DNA of 64,000 bases. Origin: Butyricimonas paravirosa. GTDB lineage: Bacteria; Bacteroidota; Bacteroidia; Bacteroidales; Marinifilaceae. The notes under the pieces are model-generated. The model searched no databases. It saw only the letters and a program-made list of their open reading frames with translations, and was not told the DNA's origin. This document shows, piece by piece, positions 49,201 to 56,444 of this stretch (position 1 is the first letter of the stretch; each line of letters opens with the position of its first letter). Made by a program: the position numbers and the translations under genes. The stretch is taken from positions 3,596,001 to 3,660,000 of the forward strand of contig NZ_CP043839.1 of NCBI RefSeq assembly GCF_032878955.1. The letters are read 5' to 3'.

Positions 49201-51874
49201 TAACGGTGCCACGGGAGCTGCCGGGAAGGGGATAAAATCCACGGCGGTCACCTATCAAGCATCCACGAGCGGAACCACCGTTCCCACGGGAACATGGGAT
49301 ACCACTATCCCTTCCGTGTCCGCGAATCAATACTTGTGGACCCGGACGATCATCACTTACACCGATAACACGACAAGTACTTCTTATTCCATCGGCAAAG
49401 TGGGTGCGACCGGGGCGAAGGGAGACAAGGGAGACGCTGGCCGTGGAATATCATCCACGGTGGTCACCTATCAAGCGTCCACGAGCGGAACCACCGTTCC
49501 CACGGGAACATGGGGTGCCACGATCCCTTCCGTGTCGGCGAATCAATACTTGTGGACCCGGACGATCATCACCTACACCGATGGGACGACAAGCACTTCT
49601 TATTCCATCGGCAAGATGGGTGCTAACGGTGCCACGGGAGCTGCCGGGAAGGGGATAAAATCCACGGCAGTGACCTATCAAGCGTCCACGAGCGGAACCA
49701 CCGTTCCCACGGGAACATGGGGAACCGCTATCCCTTCCGTGTCGGCGAATCAATACTTGTGGACCCGGACGATCATCACTTACACCGATAACACGACCAG
49801 CACGTCCTATTCCATCGGCAAGGTGGGTGCGACCGGGGCGAAGGGAGACAAGGGAGACGCTGGCCGTGGAATATCATCCACGGCGGTTACCTATCAAGCG
49901 TCCACGAGCGGAACCACCGTTCCCACGGGAACATGGGGTGCCACGATCCCTTCCGTGTCCGCGAATCAATACTTGTGGACCCGGACGATCATCACCTACA
50001 CCGATGGGACGACAAGCACTTCTTATTCCATCGGCAAGATGGGTGCTAACGGTGCCACGGGAGCTGCCGGGAAGGGGATAAAATCCACGGCAGTGACCTA
50101 TCAAGCGTCCACGAGCGGAACTACCGTCCCCACGGGAACATGGGGAACCGCTATCCCTTCCGTGTCGGCGAATCAATACTTGTGGACCCGGACGATCATC
50201 ACTTACACCGATAACACGACCAGCACGTCCTATTCCATCGGCAAGATGGGAGCTAACGGGGAGAAGGGGGATAAAGGAGACAAGGGAGAGAATGGCGAGT
50301 CTTTGTCCGGGAAAATGATTTATAAAGACCCGACTTTCAAGAACGGGGTTAATGGCGTGAGCGTGTATAACAATTCCGGGAACGGGACCGTGACGGTTAC
50401 CAGGATTGCCAAAACGTCAGACGTGCCATCGGATTCCGGTTATTGTTTACAAGTGAAAACGTCTGGCACGGCATCCCCGGGTTCCGGTGGCGTGGTGCAG
50501 TCTATCCAGTCCCGTCCCGACGCCGTGTTTATCCAGAAGATCATCGCGAAATTACCGGTAGGTTACAAGCTTAACACGGCATCTAACTCGATGGGGAGCG
50601 GTTATTCAGACAAGTGGTTAACGGACACGGCAGGAACGGGTAAGTACACGACGTATCTTCGTAAAATAACTTGCGGGTCTTCCGGTTCGTTTAGCTCGGG
50701 CGGTCATGTTTACGTGACGGGGAGTCCAACGCCAACCTCGTCGGCCCCGTTAGTGTGGTACATCGCTTACATGTCCTGTTTCGATCAAACGGTAGATGGT
50801 TACGAGGATATTGTAAACACGGCCTATTCCAAGGTCGAGGCCGGGATAAACAGTCTCGCGAGCGGGATCACGATTTTCGCTAAAAAGAACGATTTCGATG
50901 CCTTGGGAAACCGGGTTTCATCGGCCGAGGCGTCTATAAAAACTAACGCCTCGAACATAGAATTGAAAGTGTCGAAAAACGGGGTCGTGTCGGCAATTAA
51001 CGCCTCGCCAGAATCCGTGAAAATATCCGCGAGCAAGATTGATCTCGTGGGGAAGGTCACGTTTGCCATGCTTGATAGTTCAACGCAAACGAAGGTAAAC
51101 GGGAAACTGGACACGACCACGTTTAACACGTTCAAGGGAACGTTAAAAGGTTTGGCCTACAAGGATACCGTGTTGCAGGCGATGAAGGACGAGACGATCA
51201 TCGAGGGAGGGTACATAAAGACGAGCCTGATAAGGACAGACTTGATATTATCTGCCGGGGCCCAGATCGGGAATTTCAAGATCGGGGCCGTTGGTGGCGC
51301 GAGTGGGAACTGGTTAACGGTGAGTGACGGTAGCATGGGGGTATCTGGTTCCCAGCTCTTTTTCAATAAAAGCGATCGCGTCGTGTACGTGGGTTCTCAT
51401 CCCAGCGAGGGAACGGGAGGGCAACCCGTGCTTGGTTATTTCAATATCGGTCCTACAACACCAACGTTAAAGAGTAGCGAAAAATGCGCGTTATACGCTG
51501 CATCCCCGCGGCATAGTAGTTACTTGATAAAATCTTATGCCTTGTACGCTGAAGTGGGAGACGTGAGAATCGTGGACGGGGGATTTGGGGGAAAAACTCA
51601 AGGTTTTAACTTGTCCGGGTCCTCTGCCGTGATAGATTGTAATTTTTTAATCGGGGCTCTATTCGCGGTGCAGAGCAACATGAAAATAACGATAAGGCCA
51701 GGATTTGAAGGTCAGATGATTAAACTATTAAATTACACGACGAGTAGTGTCACTATCGTTAAAAACACTGATGGAGCTTTTGTTTCCCGTATCCCGGGAC
51801 AAAAATGTGGTTTATTCTATTTTGACGGGCAAAACTGGATGGGATTGATAATTGGAGATTTCTATATCACTTAA
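46280..51874 (+). CDS. large tail fibre / receptor-binding protein
   Basis: A 1864-residue modular protein. Residues 1-450 are a tail-attachment part. A middle module (about 455-680) includes MLTPGGGFKITRVEVHDTFY, WGLVIATGNDYIDLSREDKD and an acidic GDGVPAVGDE loop. An Ig-like segment (about 705-800) follows. Next come collagen-like GATGAKGDKGDAGRG linkers alternating with six near-identical TVPTGTW...QYLWTRT units (about 915-1337). Residues 1340-1864 form the C-terminal receptor-binding and trimerisation part, with a coiled coil (AYSKVEAGINSLASGITIFA). It should bind the host surface. Repeat copy number may vary between lineages. Confidence 0.85.
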   Translation: MKIIQQPDILSFAGNVNDFVIEDVAKSLVFKLSVDGMVIVDEVYVAEGGEVRVSMKDIVDCFLSISIPRADSDYIIQSLAVKKFKAEIEDSVIEFTVVKGGISNVAESSAVFLKTQWLTLQPQEKRIVMHQPEYLSYYAVVTGSVKMTVYFADGSANETLLALEAGNLYTVDVSYLKISSKFERAVGCYDVWIENESGQRLTYVQRYILSTSNSAANVYLFENTLGGIDSVVFSGDFTEKIQTEGTVTTVLEESTDSDIDLNFSCEQNTGFIPSIDYARWLRGFFVSKQRYHVSGALRRIYLRESENGFTKNSLNDFTFEFFYSKQTKYDVVTRNRDDLPLLLEFPEVDSIPFLAPRLAEFPIAVVADDLMLPVQYAFENAWRRISIAAITQAVSEGAIDKIDLSSYWKKTELVRDGLYLKFLDKYIRAKFADDSTLWDGNAFDDYLDQAVKRDSDVQFRSFKSASFKAGPLGAGVGMVNDDEFQTDKLLVRKIMFVLEMMVQRMRFQLGQSMLTPGGGFKITRVEVHDTFYRLFFNNDGGRIPNYFVTNDQGRVQNHDGGDQKYFWGLVIATGNDYIDLSREDKDGDGVPAVGDEVVQLGNRDNPDRQDALMLTAVNGEVGMITYFGIDSFDLSGKEGSWFGKHGGKKGAVIKGEVHITSGSTGLKELEEFNEVETGINDARQVANDALALASSIVEVTASSQVFKYGYGFTGTPVPATITLTAITPKIEPTSYQWQFLNGTGWVNIESATKKTLDVMPGDPVLFPSGTNVRSFRCVCNGDEGFTDVFTLAKLADGAAGQAGSSGYTVLLTNESHTVSCDASGNPLAGELEKATTRVVVYKGVSVASFTLQNLVSAGGSFALDGDSGLKCTGLSESSATCTFEVKVDSVVIKKVFGVTKAKTGATGKAGADGKGISSTVVTYQASTSGTTVPTGTWGATIPSVSANQYLWTRTIVTYTDGTTSTSYSIGKMGANGATGAAGKGIKSTAVTYQASTSGTTVPTGTWDTTIPSVSANQYLWTRTIITYTDNTTSTSYSIGKVGATGAKGDKGDAGRGISSTVVTYQASTSGTTVPTGTWGATIPSVSANQYLWTRTIITYTDGTTSTSYSIGKMGANGATGAAGKGIKSTAVTYQASTSGTTVPTGTWGTAIPSVSANQYLWTRTIITYTDNTTSTSYSIGKVGATGAKGDKGDAGRGISSTAVTYQASTSGTTVPTGTWGATIPSVSANQYLWTRTIITYTDGTTSTSYSIGKMGANGATGAAGKGIKSTAVTYQASTSGTTVPTGTWGTAIPSVSANQYLWTRTIITYTDNTTSTSYSIGKMGANGEKGDKGDKGENGESLSGKMIYKDPTFKNGVNGVSVYNNSGNGTVTVTRIAKTSDVPSDSGYCLQVKTSGTASPGSGGVVQSIQSRPDAVFIQKIIAKLPVGYKLNTASNSMGSGYSDKWLTDTAGTGKYTTYLRKITCGSSGSFSSGGHVYVTGSPTPTSSAPLVWYIAYMSCFDQTVDGYEDIVNTAYSKVEAGINSLASGITIFAKKNDFDALGNRVSSAEASIKTNASNIELKVSKNGVVSAINASPESVKISASKIDLVGKVTFAMLDSSTQTKVNGKLDTTTFNTFKGTLKGLAYKDTVLQAMKDETIIEGGYIKTSLIRTDLILSAGAQIGNFKIGAVGGASGNWLTVSDGSMGVSGSQLFFNKSDRVVYVGSHPSEGTGGQPVLGYFNIGPTTPTLKSSEKCALYAASPRHSSYLIKSYALYAEVGDVRIVDGGFGGKTQGFNLSGSSAVIDCNFLIGALFAVQSNMKITIRPGFEGQMIKLLNYTTSSVTIVKNTDGAFVSRIPGQKCGLFYFDGQNWMGLIIGDFYIT
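49022..50290 (+). repeat. three tandem 423-bp repeats in the fibre gene
   Basis: The 423-bp period starts at 49022, 49445 and 49868. Each period encodes two related ~70-residue units, one starting GISST and one GIKST, each ending in a collagen-like Gly-x-y linker. The DNA copies are nearly identical, unlike the rest of the gene, which implies recent or ongoing duplication. The last unit has a modified linker (MGANGEKGDKGDKGENG). Confidence 0.92.
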
Positions 51875-51890
51875 TTTAATAAATAATGTA

Positions 51891-52190
51891 ATGATGGTAA
51901 TAAATTATTCTATTTTAGCAAGAAGCGAGGAACAGGTTCAAGGAATTAACGTTTCTCTATCAACAGAGTTCGAGGAAGGTGGCTTGCCCGCGAGCGTGAC
52001 GTTCAACGCCTCCACTAATATCGTGGTTAACGGTCAGGATGTTTACATGAGCATGGGTGGGGACTACAACCTGGAATTTGGCCTTTTCTCGGGGCTTAGT
52101 AATTCCTCTTTCCCGGCAAGTTTTATCGTGGAACTAGAGAACAAGATCAAGGAGTTTTTTGACAGCATAAAAGCGAGCCGGGAATCATGA
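51891..52190 (+). CDS. hypothetical protein after the fibre, 99 aa
   Basis: The start at 51891 (MMVINYSILARSEEQVQGIN) is preferred; a longer frame from 51852 would overlap the fibre C-terminus. It is a beta-rich product with LPASVTFNASTNIVVNGQDV and an amphipathic end (ELENKIKEFFDSIKASRES). It may be a fibre chaperone or accessory. It overlaps the next gene by 4 nt. Confidence 0.65.
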   Translation: MMVINYSILARSEEQVQGINVSLSTEFEEGGLPASVTFNASTNIVVNGQDVYMSMGGDYNLEFGLFSGLSNSSFPASFIVELENKIKEFFDSIKASRES

Positions 52191-52486
52191 AATTTGAATT
52201 TGATATAAAGAAGGTCGATCTCGTCACGTTGGGCGGGGTCGATCTCCGGAAGACTTTCAAGGAAAAAATGAAAAAGAACTTCGAGCAATTCCTTGGCGAA
52301 ACGATATACAACAGTACCCGTGACGTCGAGCTGGATGATAAATGCAAGGCTATTCACAGGGGAGAAAAAGTGGAGTTCAACGAGCGAGAAAAAGAGTTGT
52401 TCGAGCGGGCCGTGAAGGCGATCGAGTTTGAGCCGGGATTGATCGAGCGGAAGATCCTGAAACAGGTCATCAAAATCGATGATTAA
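52187..52486 (+). CDS. hypothetical protein, 99 aa
   Basis: A charged helical protein (MKFEFDIKKVDLVTLGGVDL, KTFKEKMKKNFEQFLGETIY, LIERKILKQVIKIDD). It is coupled to the previous gene and lies before the lysis cassette. Function unknown. Confidence 0.65.
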   Translation: MKFEFDIKKVDLVTLGGVDLRKTFKEKMKKNFEQFLGETIYNSTRDVELDDKCKAIHRGEKVEFNEREKELFERAVKAIEFEPGLIERKILKQVIKIDD

Positions 52487-52490
52487 GAAT

Positions 52491-52519
52491 GAGGCGGGTT
52501 ACCGTCACGGCCCCGCCTC
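52491..52519 (+). other. GC-rich hairpin before the lysis cassette
   Basis: GAGGCGGG (52491-52498) pairs perfectly with CCCGCCTC (52512-52519). No T run follows, so it may be a processing or pausing signal rather than a terminator. Confidence 0.5.
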
Positions 52520-52619
52520 GCCTTGGTTATAATCGTTATCAAGATGATAACGACACGAAAGTAATATAAATAATACAATATTGTAATATTTTGGAGTAAT
52601 AATTTAAAGGAAGTACAAA

Positions 52620-53084
52620 ATGATTATTGATTTTTTGACAACGGGAGATTTTTCCCTTATTCTCACGAGGGTGTACGTTATTTTAGCGATGTGGGCGATA
52701 ATGTGTATCGCCGTTTGTGTTGACTTGTGGGCAGGTGTAAATAGTGCCAAGGCCCGGGGCGAGAAGGTTTATTCCGGGGGACTCCGGAGAACATTCGCTA
52801 AACTGGGAGACTACTGGCGTATACAGGTGATGGCCTTGATATTCGATTTGATAGGGAGTTTCATCCCCTGGTACAGTCTACCTTACGTTTCGATGCTTGT
52901 GACGGCCGCAATCGTGTTAATCGAGGGCCGAAGTGTTTGGGAAAACGAGAGGGCAAAGAAGAGCCAGGTGGCGAAATTACCGGATGCAATTCGAGCTATT
53001 ATTCAATGCGCTGACGCTAAAACGGCGGAACAATTACTAGAAAAATTGAAGGAGGTCACGGATGATAACAAGCAAGTATTTTAA
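52620..53084 (+). CDS. phage holin
   Basis: A 154-residue protein with about three TM helices: VYVILAMWAIMCIAVCVDLW, VMALIFDLIGSFIPWYSL and VSMLVTAAIVLIEG. DLWAGVNSAKARGEKVYSGG after the first helix and the later EGRSVWENERAKKS match the Bacteroidales phage holin family (holin 4-like). It permeabilises the inner membrane to start lysis. The last codons overlap the endolysin gene by 23 nt. Confidence 0.88.
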   Translation: MIIDFLTTGDFSLILTRVYVILAMWAIMCIAVCVDLWAGVNSAKARGEKVYSGGLRRTFAKLGDYWRIQVMALIFDLIGSFIPWYSLPYVSMLVTAAIVLIEGRSVWENERAKKSQVAKLPDAIRAIIQCADAKTAEQLLEKLKEVTDDNKQVF

Positions 53085-53424
53085 AGAGGACGAGTTTAAC
53101 CGTTGTTCTCCCTCTTGTTCGTTACAGGACATGAAACAAACAACTATTAGTAAGTTGGACACAGCCCGGGAAGTGGCGGGGATACCATTCGTGCTGACCT
53201 CGGCTTATCGTTCCCCGGAACATGACCGATCAAAGGGGCGATCCGGAACCGGGGCACACACGATAGGGCGAGCGATTGACATCCGGTGTAACACTTCCCG
53301 GAATCGTTTTCTTGTCGTGAACGCTTTATTGAAAGCTGGATTCAAGCGGATCGGCGTGGGAAAGACGTTTGTTCATGCTGATGATTCAGAAACGCATGAT
53401 CAGGAAGTGATTTGGTTGTATTAA
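53062..53424 (+). CDS. endolysin, peptidase M15 family
   Basis: A 120-residue protein with the M15_3 fold. FVLTSAYRSPEHDRSKGRSG, then GTGAHTIGRAIDIR with zinc ligands His66 and Asp73, and FVHADD with His105. It cleaves peptidoglycan peptide bonds. It has no signal peptide, so release depends on the holin encoded upstream. Confidence 0.92.
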   Translation: MITSKYFKEDEFNRCSPSCSLQDMKQTTISKLDTAREVAGIPFVLTSAYRSPEHDRSKGRSGTGAHTIGRAIDIRCNTSRNRFLVVNALLKAGFKRIGVGKTFVHADDSETHDQEVIWLY

Positions 53425-53434
53425 AACAGGAGTC

Positions 53435-53857
53435 ATGAATAAGCTATTGTTTATCTTTTGCGTGATCGTGTTACTTTCTTGCGGTAGTAAAAAGGAATTT
53501 AGTAGGATTGATTCGGTAGAGAATAGTAAATCTACCGAACAACTTTACGCTGAACTCTACCGGGAAGCTCGCTTACTCGAATTTCTTGACATCAAGTACC
53601 GTCAGGTTGAAACGAGGGATTCGGCCGGAAACGTCCGGATTGAAACGAACATGGAGGTAAGCAAGAAGACAGAGGAAAACAATCAGGACACGACAAAAAT
53701 TGCAAGTTTCTGGCAGGAGAACACGGAGAAGGTGGTGGATCATGACGAGGGGGAGGAACGATCTGGGGTGATGGTGTATTGGGTGTGGATTATCGGCTTT
53801 ATCGCTATTATCGTGGTGGTGTTGATGGTTGGAATCTATATGTTAAAAAAACGCTAG
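53435..53857 (+). CDS. probable unimolecular spanin (u-spanin)
   Basis: A 140-residue protein with an N-terminal lipoprotein signal (MNKLLFIFCVIVLLSCG, Cys16), a helical periplasmic middle of about 90 residues, and a C-terminal TM helix (VMVYWVWIIGFIAIIVVVLM) ending in KKR. An outer-membrane lipid anchor plus an inner-membrane helix in one chain is the u-spanin layout of phage T1 gp11. Placement right after holin and endolysin supports it. It would fuse the two membranes in the last lysis step. Confidence 0.8.
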   Translation: MNKLLFIFCVIVLLSCGSKKEFSRIDSVENSKSTEQLYAELYREARLLEFLDIKYRQVETRDSAGNVRIETNMEVSKKTEENNQDTTKIASFWQENTEKVVDHDEGEERSGVMVYWVWIIGFIAIIVVVLMVGIYMLKKR

Positions 53858-53954
53858 GTTAAATTCTAACTTACGATCGTTTTCACGATCAAGACAATTA
53901 GACCAGAAAGTCACAAGTGTGTTGGTTTTTCCTATTTTTGCAATAAAAAAAGTT

Positions 53955-54533
53955 ATGTGTGAGAATTTTGCAGACAATTCTGGTATTTCCAAACCAGAAC
54001 ATCGAAAGGATATTCCATTCGAGCTAGAAAAAAAACTACAAATACAACATGAATCATGTGGTTGGACTTTATACACCGAAAGAGCCCATGTTGAAAATAT
54101 TTTTTATTCGAGGTTTAATTATTTCATGCTATTTTTTACCTTATTTGTTAGCGTGATCGTGGCAATTTATGTAAGTGATGATATAAACTATAAAGGTTGG
54201 ATCATGTTCTTTCTTTCCTTGTGGGGATTTATCATTTTATTGTGCCTGAGACGTACCTTGATTAAAACTTACAAATTTTTAGAATGCATTTTGAAATGGT
54301 TAGATAGTATGTCACAAAATTATGTATCTCCAATGATTAGAATGCGATTTGGACCTCGAAAATATGAAAAAATGAATTACAAATCAACGAATTATATGTT
54401 GGCTTATATAATTCCAATGGTTTGCATTATATTCATGGGTATAGCGTGTGTTTTTTCTGTTTTCTTGATATATAATGAAGAACTAGCACAAACATCAAAA
54501 ATAATTTATGATGCTATACAAGTAATAAATTAA
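53955..54533 (+). CDS. TM hypothetical protein, possible superinfection exclusion
   Basis: The start at 53955 (MCENFADNSGISKPEHRKDI) is set by a TATTTTTG -7 box at 53933-53940. The 192-residue protein has a soluble N-terminus (about 1-55). A close TM pair follows (FMLFFTLFVSVIVAIYV and IMFFLSLWGFIILLCL), then a basic cytoplasmic loop (RRTLIKTYKFLECILKWL ... RMRFGPRKYEKM) and a last TM helix (YIIPMVCIIFMGIACVFSVF). AT-rich with its own promoter after the lysis genes, it is a typical position for lysogenic conversion genes. Confidence 0.72.
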   Translation: MCENFADNSGISKPEHRKDIPFELEKKLQIQHESCGWTLYTERAHVENIFYSRFNYFMLFFTLFVSVIVAIYVSDDINYKGWIMFFLSLWGFIILLCLRRTLIKTYKFLECILKWLDSMSQNYVSPMIRMRFGPRKYEKMNYKSTNYMLAYIIPMVCIIFMGIACVFSVFLIYNEELAQTSKIIYDAIQVIN

Positions 54534-54618
54534 GATAAGCTCAAGATTGAAAGCAAGTCTTTTTACGTATTTTTCCACGTGTTGTACTACTTTTAAAAAT
54601 TATTTATACATTTGTCCC

Positions 54619-54638
54619 AGGTGAAGGAGATTTCACCT
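54619..54638. other. small hairpin
   Basis: AGGTGAA (54619-54625) pairs with TTCACCT (54632-54638) around a 6-nt loop, downstream of the TM protein gene. Confidence 0.5.
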
Positions 54639-54679
54639 AGTTTAAAAGGATTAACGTGTACTACACAACCATTGATACT

Positions 54680-54780
54680 CCCACGGTGGAACGATCGAGT
54701 ATCTTTGGGGAGACGTGGTACGTATATATATCGTGTACGTACCCGTCTTAATTGAACTGTTCCGATCGTTCCACCGTGGG
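54680..54780. repeat. nested long palindrome (cruciform)
   Basis: CCCACGGTGGAACGATCG (54680-54697) and CGATCGTTCCACCGTGGG (54763-54780) are perfect inverted repeats of 18 bp. Within the 65-nt loop, 54711-54724 and 54736-54748 form a second 13-bp stem (AGACG(T)GGTACGTA / TACGTACCCGTCT) with one bulged T and an 11-nt loop of TATATATCGTG. There is no T run and no gene here. Candidates are an origin, a recombination or transfer site, or a structured RNA. Confidence 0.75.
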
Positions 54781-54871
54781 GGGCAGTGAGATTAAGCGGG
54801 TACGTTTTTTCATGCTCGAAATTTTGAATTATAGGTTATATCGGCGATGCGACTGTGAGTGAAAAGCGAGT

Positions 54872-54943
54872 GCCAACTACTTTCTCGTTGGCGTGGGGTA
54901 TTCTGAAAGAGGATACCCCTATTTTTGTTTTAAAGAATAGGGG
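54872..54943. terminator. overlapping hairpins downstream of the integrase
   Basis: GCCAAC / GTTGGC (54872-54892), GGGGTAT / ATACCCC (54895-54901, 54913-54919) and CCCCTATT / AATAGGGG (54916-54923, 54936-54943) follow each other. The last two share the CCCC run at 54916-54919, so they exclude each other. This could be a bidirectional terminator between the TM protein and integrase genes, or an attenuator-like switch. Confidence 0.55.
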
Positions 54944-54950
54944 AGGAAGA

Positions 54951-56162
54951 TTATTCCTTTTCATTAGGGAAAGGATTAGGAAAACTGTGTTTTATCTTCT
55001 CTGATGTCATCCCCCGGTATTTTTTTATGTAATGATAAGTACTGTTGATGTTTGTATGACCGAGATGTTCTTGTAGGTCTTTTATAGTAATGCCAGGAAC
55101 ATCTAAAAGAAATCCGGCCCCGGTGTGTTTCATCGAATAAAATTTGTAATCTTTGTTTAGCCCTAGTTCGTCCCTTATGGTGTTGAATCGTACACGTAAG
55201 GTATTATTCCCGACAGGTTTTTCTCCAGGTTTACGTTCATTACCAAAAATGAAATATTCTTTGTCGTAATTCTGTAACTTGTAATCAGAGATTAATATTT
55301 TGAGAAATTGGTCAGGAATATTTATTGTGCGTTCCCGCATTTTCCCGTTGATACCGGAAATCATGATGATTCCGGCCCACAAGTTTAGATGTTTGATTTG
55401 TAGAGTACGTAATTCATTGCCGGGACGAATAGCGCAGTAGTATTGCATCAAGCAGGCTAAATATAATTGTGAATCTCTCCTTTTTATTTCAGAAAGGAGA
55501 GATTGTAAATCAATAGGTAAAATAGGAAGTGGGGCGTTATCTTTTATTTTGTGTGCCTTGGGAATGTTAAATATAGGGCTTTTATAAATTAGTTTTTGTT
55601 CTAACAAGTGATTGAAAAAAGCGGAAAGGATTATTTTATAGTTGTTCACTGAACGGCGGTCTAGTTCTCGGGTTTTAATTAATTCGGTAAAAAATTCAAT
55701 GATAATTTTGTTATCAATTGCGGTTATGTCGAAGTCAACATATTTTTTCCGTTCCAAGAATTGATTAAAAATCCGTAACTTGGATTGATATGTTTGGTAT
55801 GATTTTTTCTTGAGAGATAACTTTCGTTCGGTTAGAAAATCCGAGAATAACCGTCGGATAGTATTGCGTGACTTCCTTTTGGAACTGTATTTTTGATTTT
55901 CGAACTGGTAATTAATCTCATCTTCATAAATTGATTCCGGATCATGCCAAGGAACCCATCCTTGTTTGAGTTTTAAGGTATATTCCTTGATCAATTTATC
56001 GGCTAAAGCATATTTTTCACTTTTGTTTTTACATTCCTTGAAACCTCGTTCTATTTTTTTAGGACGCATCTTCCCCGTGCGATGATCGCGCACGCTAAAA
56101 TACACATACCACCCTTTGGGGGATTCAACTAATTTGGGTTTTGTCGCAATTTTTGTTTCCAT
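54951..56162 (-). CDS. tyrosine recombinase (integrase)
   Basis: A 403-residue phage integrase. Arm-type/N-terminal parts are METKIATKPKLVESPKGWYV and the core-binding domain SKRKSRNTIRRLFSDFLTER. The catalytic domain has CAIRPGNELRTLQ (first Arg), a Lys in GINGKMRERTIN, YSMKHTGAGFLLD (His-x-x-Gly in place of His-x-x-Arg), LGHTN, and the nucleophile Tyr in STYHYIKKY. It starts 1 nt inside the right attachment repeat, next to tRNA-Ala. This matches the usual phage layout of an integrase next to its att site. Confidence 0.93.
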   Translation of the reverse strand: METKIATKPKLVESPKGWYVYFSVRDHRTGKMRPKKIERGFKECKNKSEKYALADKLIKEYTLKLKQGWVPWHDPESIYEDEINYQFENQKYSSKRKSRNTIRRLFSDFLTERKLSLKKKSYQTYQSKLRIFNQFLERKKYVDFDITAIDNKIIIEFFTELIKTRELDRRSVNNYKIILSAFFNHLLEQKLIYKSPIFNIPKAHKIKDNAPLPILPIDLQSLLSEIKRRDSQLYLACLMQYYCAIRPGNELRTLQIKHLNLWAGIIMISGINGKMRERTINIPDQFLKILISDYKLQNYDKEYFIFGNERKPGEKPVGNNTLRVRFNTIRDELGLNKDYKFYSMKHTGAGFLLDVPGITIKDLQEHLGHTNINSTYHYIKKYRGMTSEKIKHSFPNPFPNEKE

Positions 56163-56275
56163 TTTTCCTTGTTTTTTTAAGCCGTTCCAAAACCTAAAAA
56201 AAGCCCCGAAAAAACCGAAAACACTCTTTAAAATTTAAAGCATTGAATTTCAATGCTTTAGGTGGTGTTCGTGGA
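56163..56275. repeat. right attachment repeat (attR)
   Basis: The 113-bp partner of 3658-3761, same orientation, with a 9-bp extra block (a repeated CCGAAAA) compared with the left copy. It runs from the integrase start to the last bases of tRNA-Ala, so the tRNA gene remains intact at this end. Confidence 0.85.
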
Positions 56276-56345
56276 GAATATCGGAATCGAACCGACGACC
56301 TTTTGAATGCCATTCAAACGCTCTAGCCAACTGAGCTAATTCCCC
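56272..56345 (-). tRNA. tRNA-Ala(GGC)
   Basis: The reverse strand gives a full cloverleaf. Acceptor GGGGAAT / ATTCTCC, D-arm GCTCAGTTGGCTAGAGC, anticodon stem TTTGA / TCAAA with loop ATGGCAT (anticodon GGC), T-arm GTCGGTTCGATTCCGAT, discriminator A. CCA is not encoded. Only the last about 4 nt of the gene belong to the element repeat, so integration leaves it functional. It serves as the integration target. Confidence 0.95.
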
Positions 56346-56356
56346 ATTTGCGATTG

Positions 56357-56387
56357 CAAATATAGATAAATATTTGAAAATAGGAAA
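56357..56387 (-). promoter_or_regulatory. promoter of tRNA-Ala
   Basis: On the minus strand TATATTTG (56364-56357) matches the -7 box. TTTC (56387-56384) lies 19 nt upstream as a -33-like box. Confidence 0.6.
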
Positions 56388-56417
56388 TGGTTAAGGTGTG
56401 ATTTTGTTGATTATTCT

Positions 56418-56425
56418 TATATTTG
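56418..56425 (+). promoter_or_regulatory. -7 box of the ECF sigma factor gene
   Basis: TATATTTG at 56418-56425 lies 19 nt before the sigma factor ATG; a properly spaced -33 box is not clear. Confidence 0.4.
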
Positions 56426-56444
56426 CCAGGTAAATCGGCGTAAC

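Larger units (their letters stand above)
3658..56275. mobile_element. integrated prophage-based element, about 52.6 kb
   Basis: The region between the two direct repeats holds a tyrosine integrase next to the right repeat and tRNA-Ala. It also holds a complete set of tailed-phage modules: repressor, primase-helicase, protease, capsid, terminases, portal, tape measure, fibre, holin, endolysin and spanin. The long tape measure gene and the absence of sheath or baseplate proteins that I recognise favour a siphovirus-like particle, by inference. The left 6 kb carries a second replication initiator and two serine recombinases, so the element may be a phage with another mobile element nested in or joined to its left end. 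Confidence 0.85.

Noticed and set aside
49028..50176. Arg/Gly-rich frames at 423-bp spacing on both strands over the fibre repeats
   Set aside because: They are shadows of the tandem repeat in the fibre gene.
49022..50290. CRISPR-like regular repetition
   Set aside because: The repeats are 423 bp long, contiguous and in frame within one gene, so they are protein repeats and not a CRISPR array.
46280..51874. Diversity-generating retroelement target in the fibre
   Set aside because: No reverse transcriptase gene or template repeat with A-specific differences is visible in the window.
55650..55662. Second copy of the GTTCA-TGAAC palindrome inside the integrase gene
   Set aside because: Only the inner 11 bp match, and it lies in coding sequence without promoter elements.
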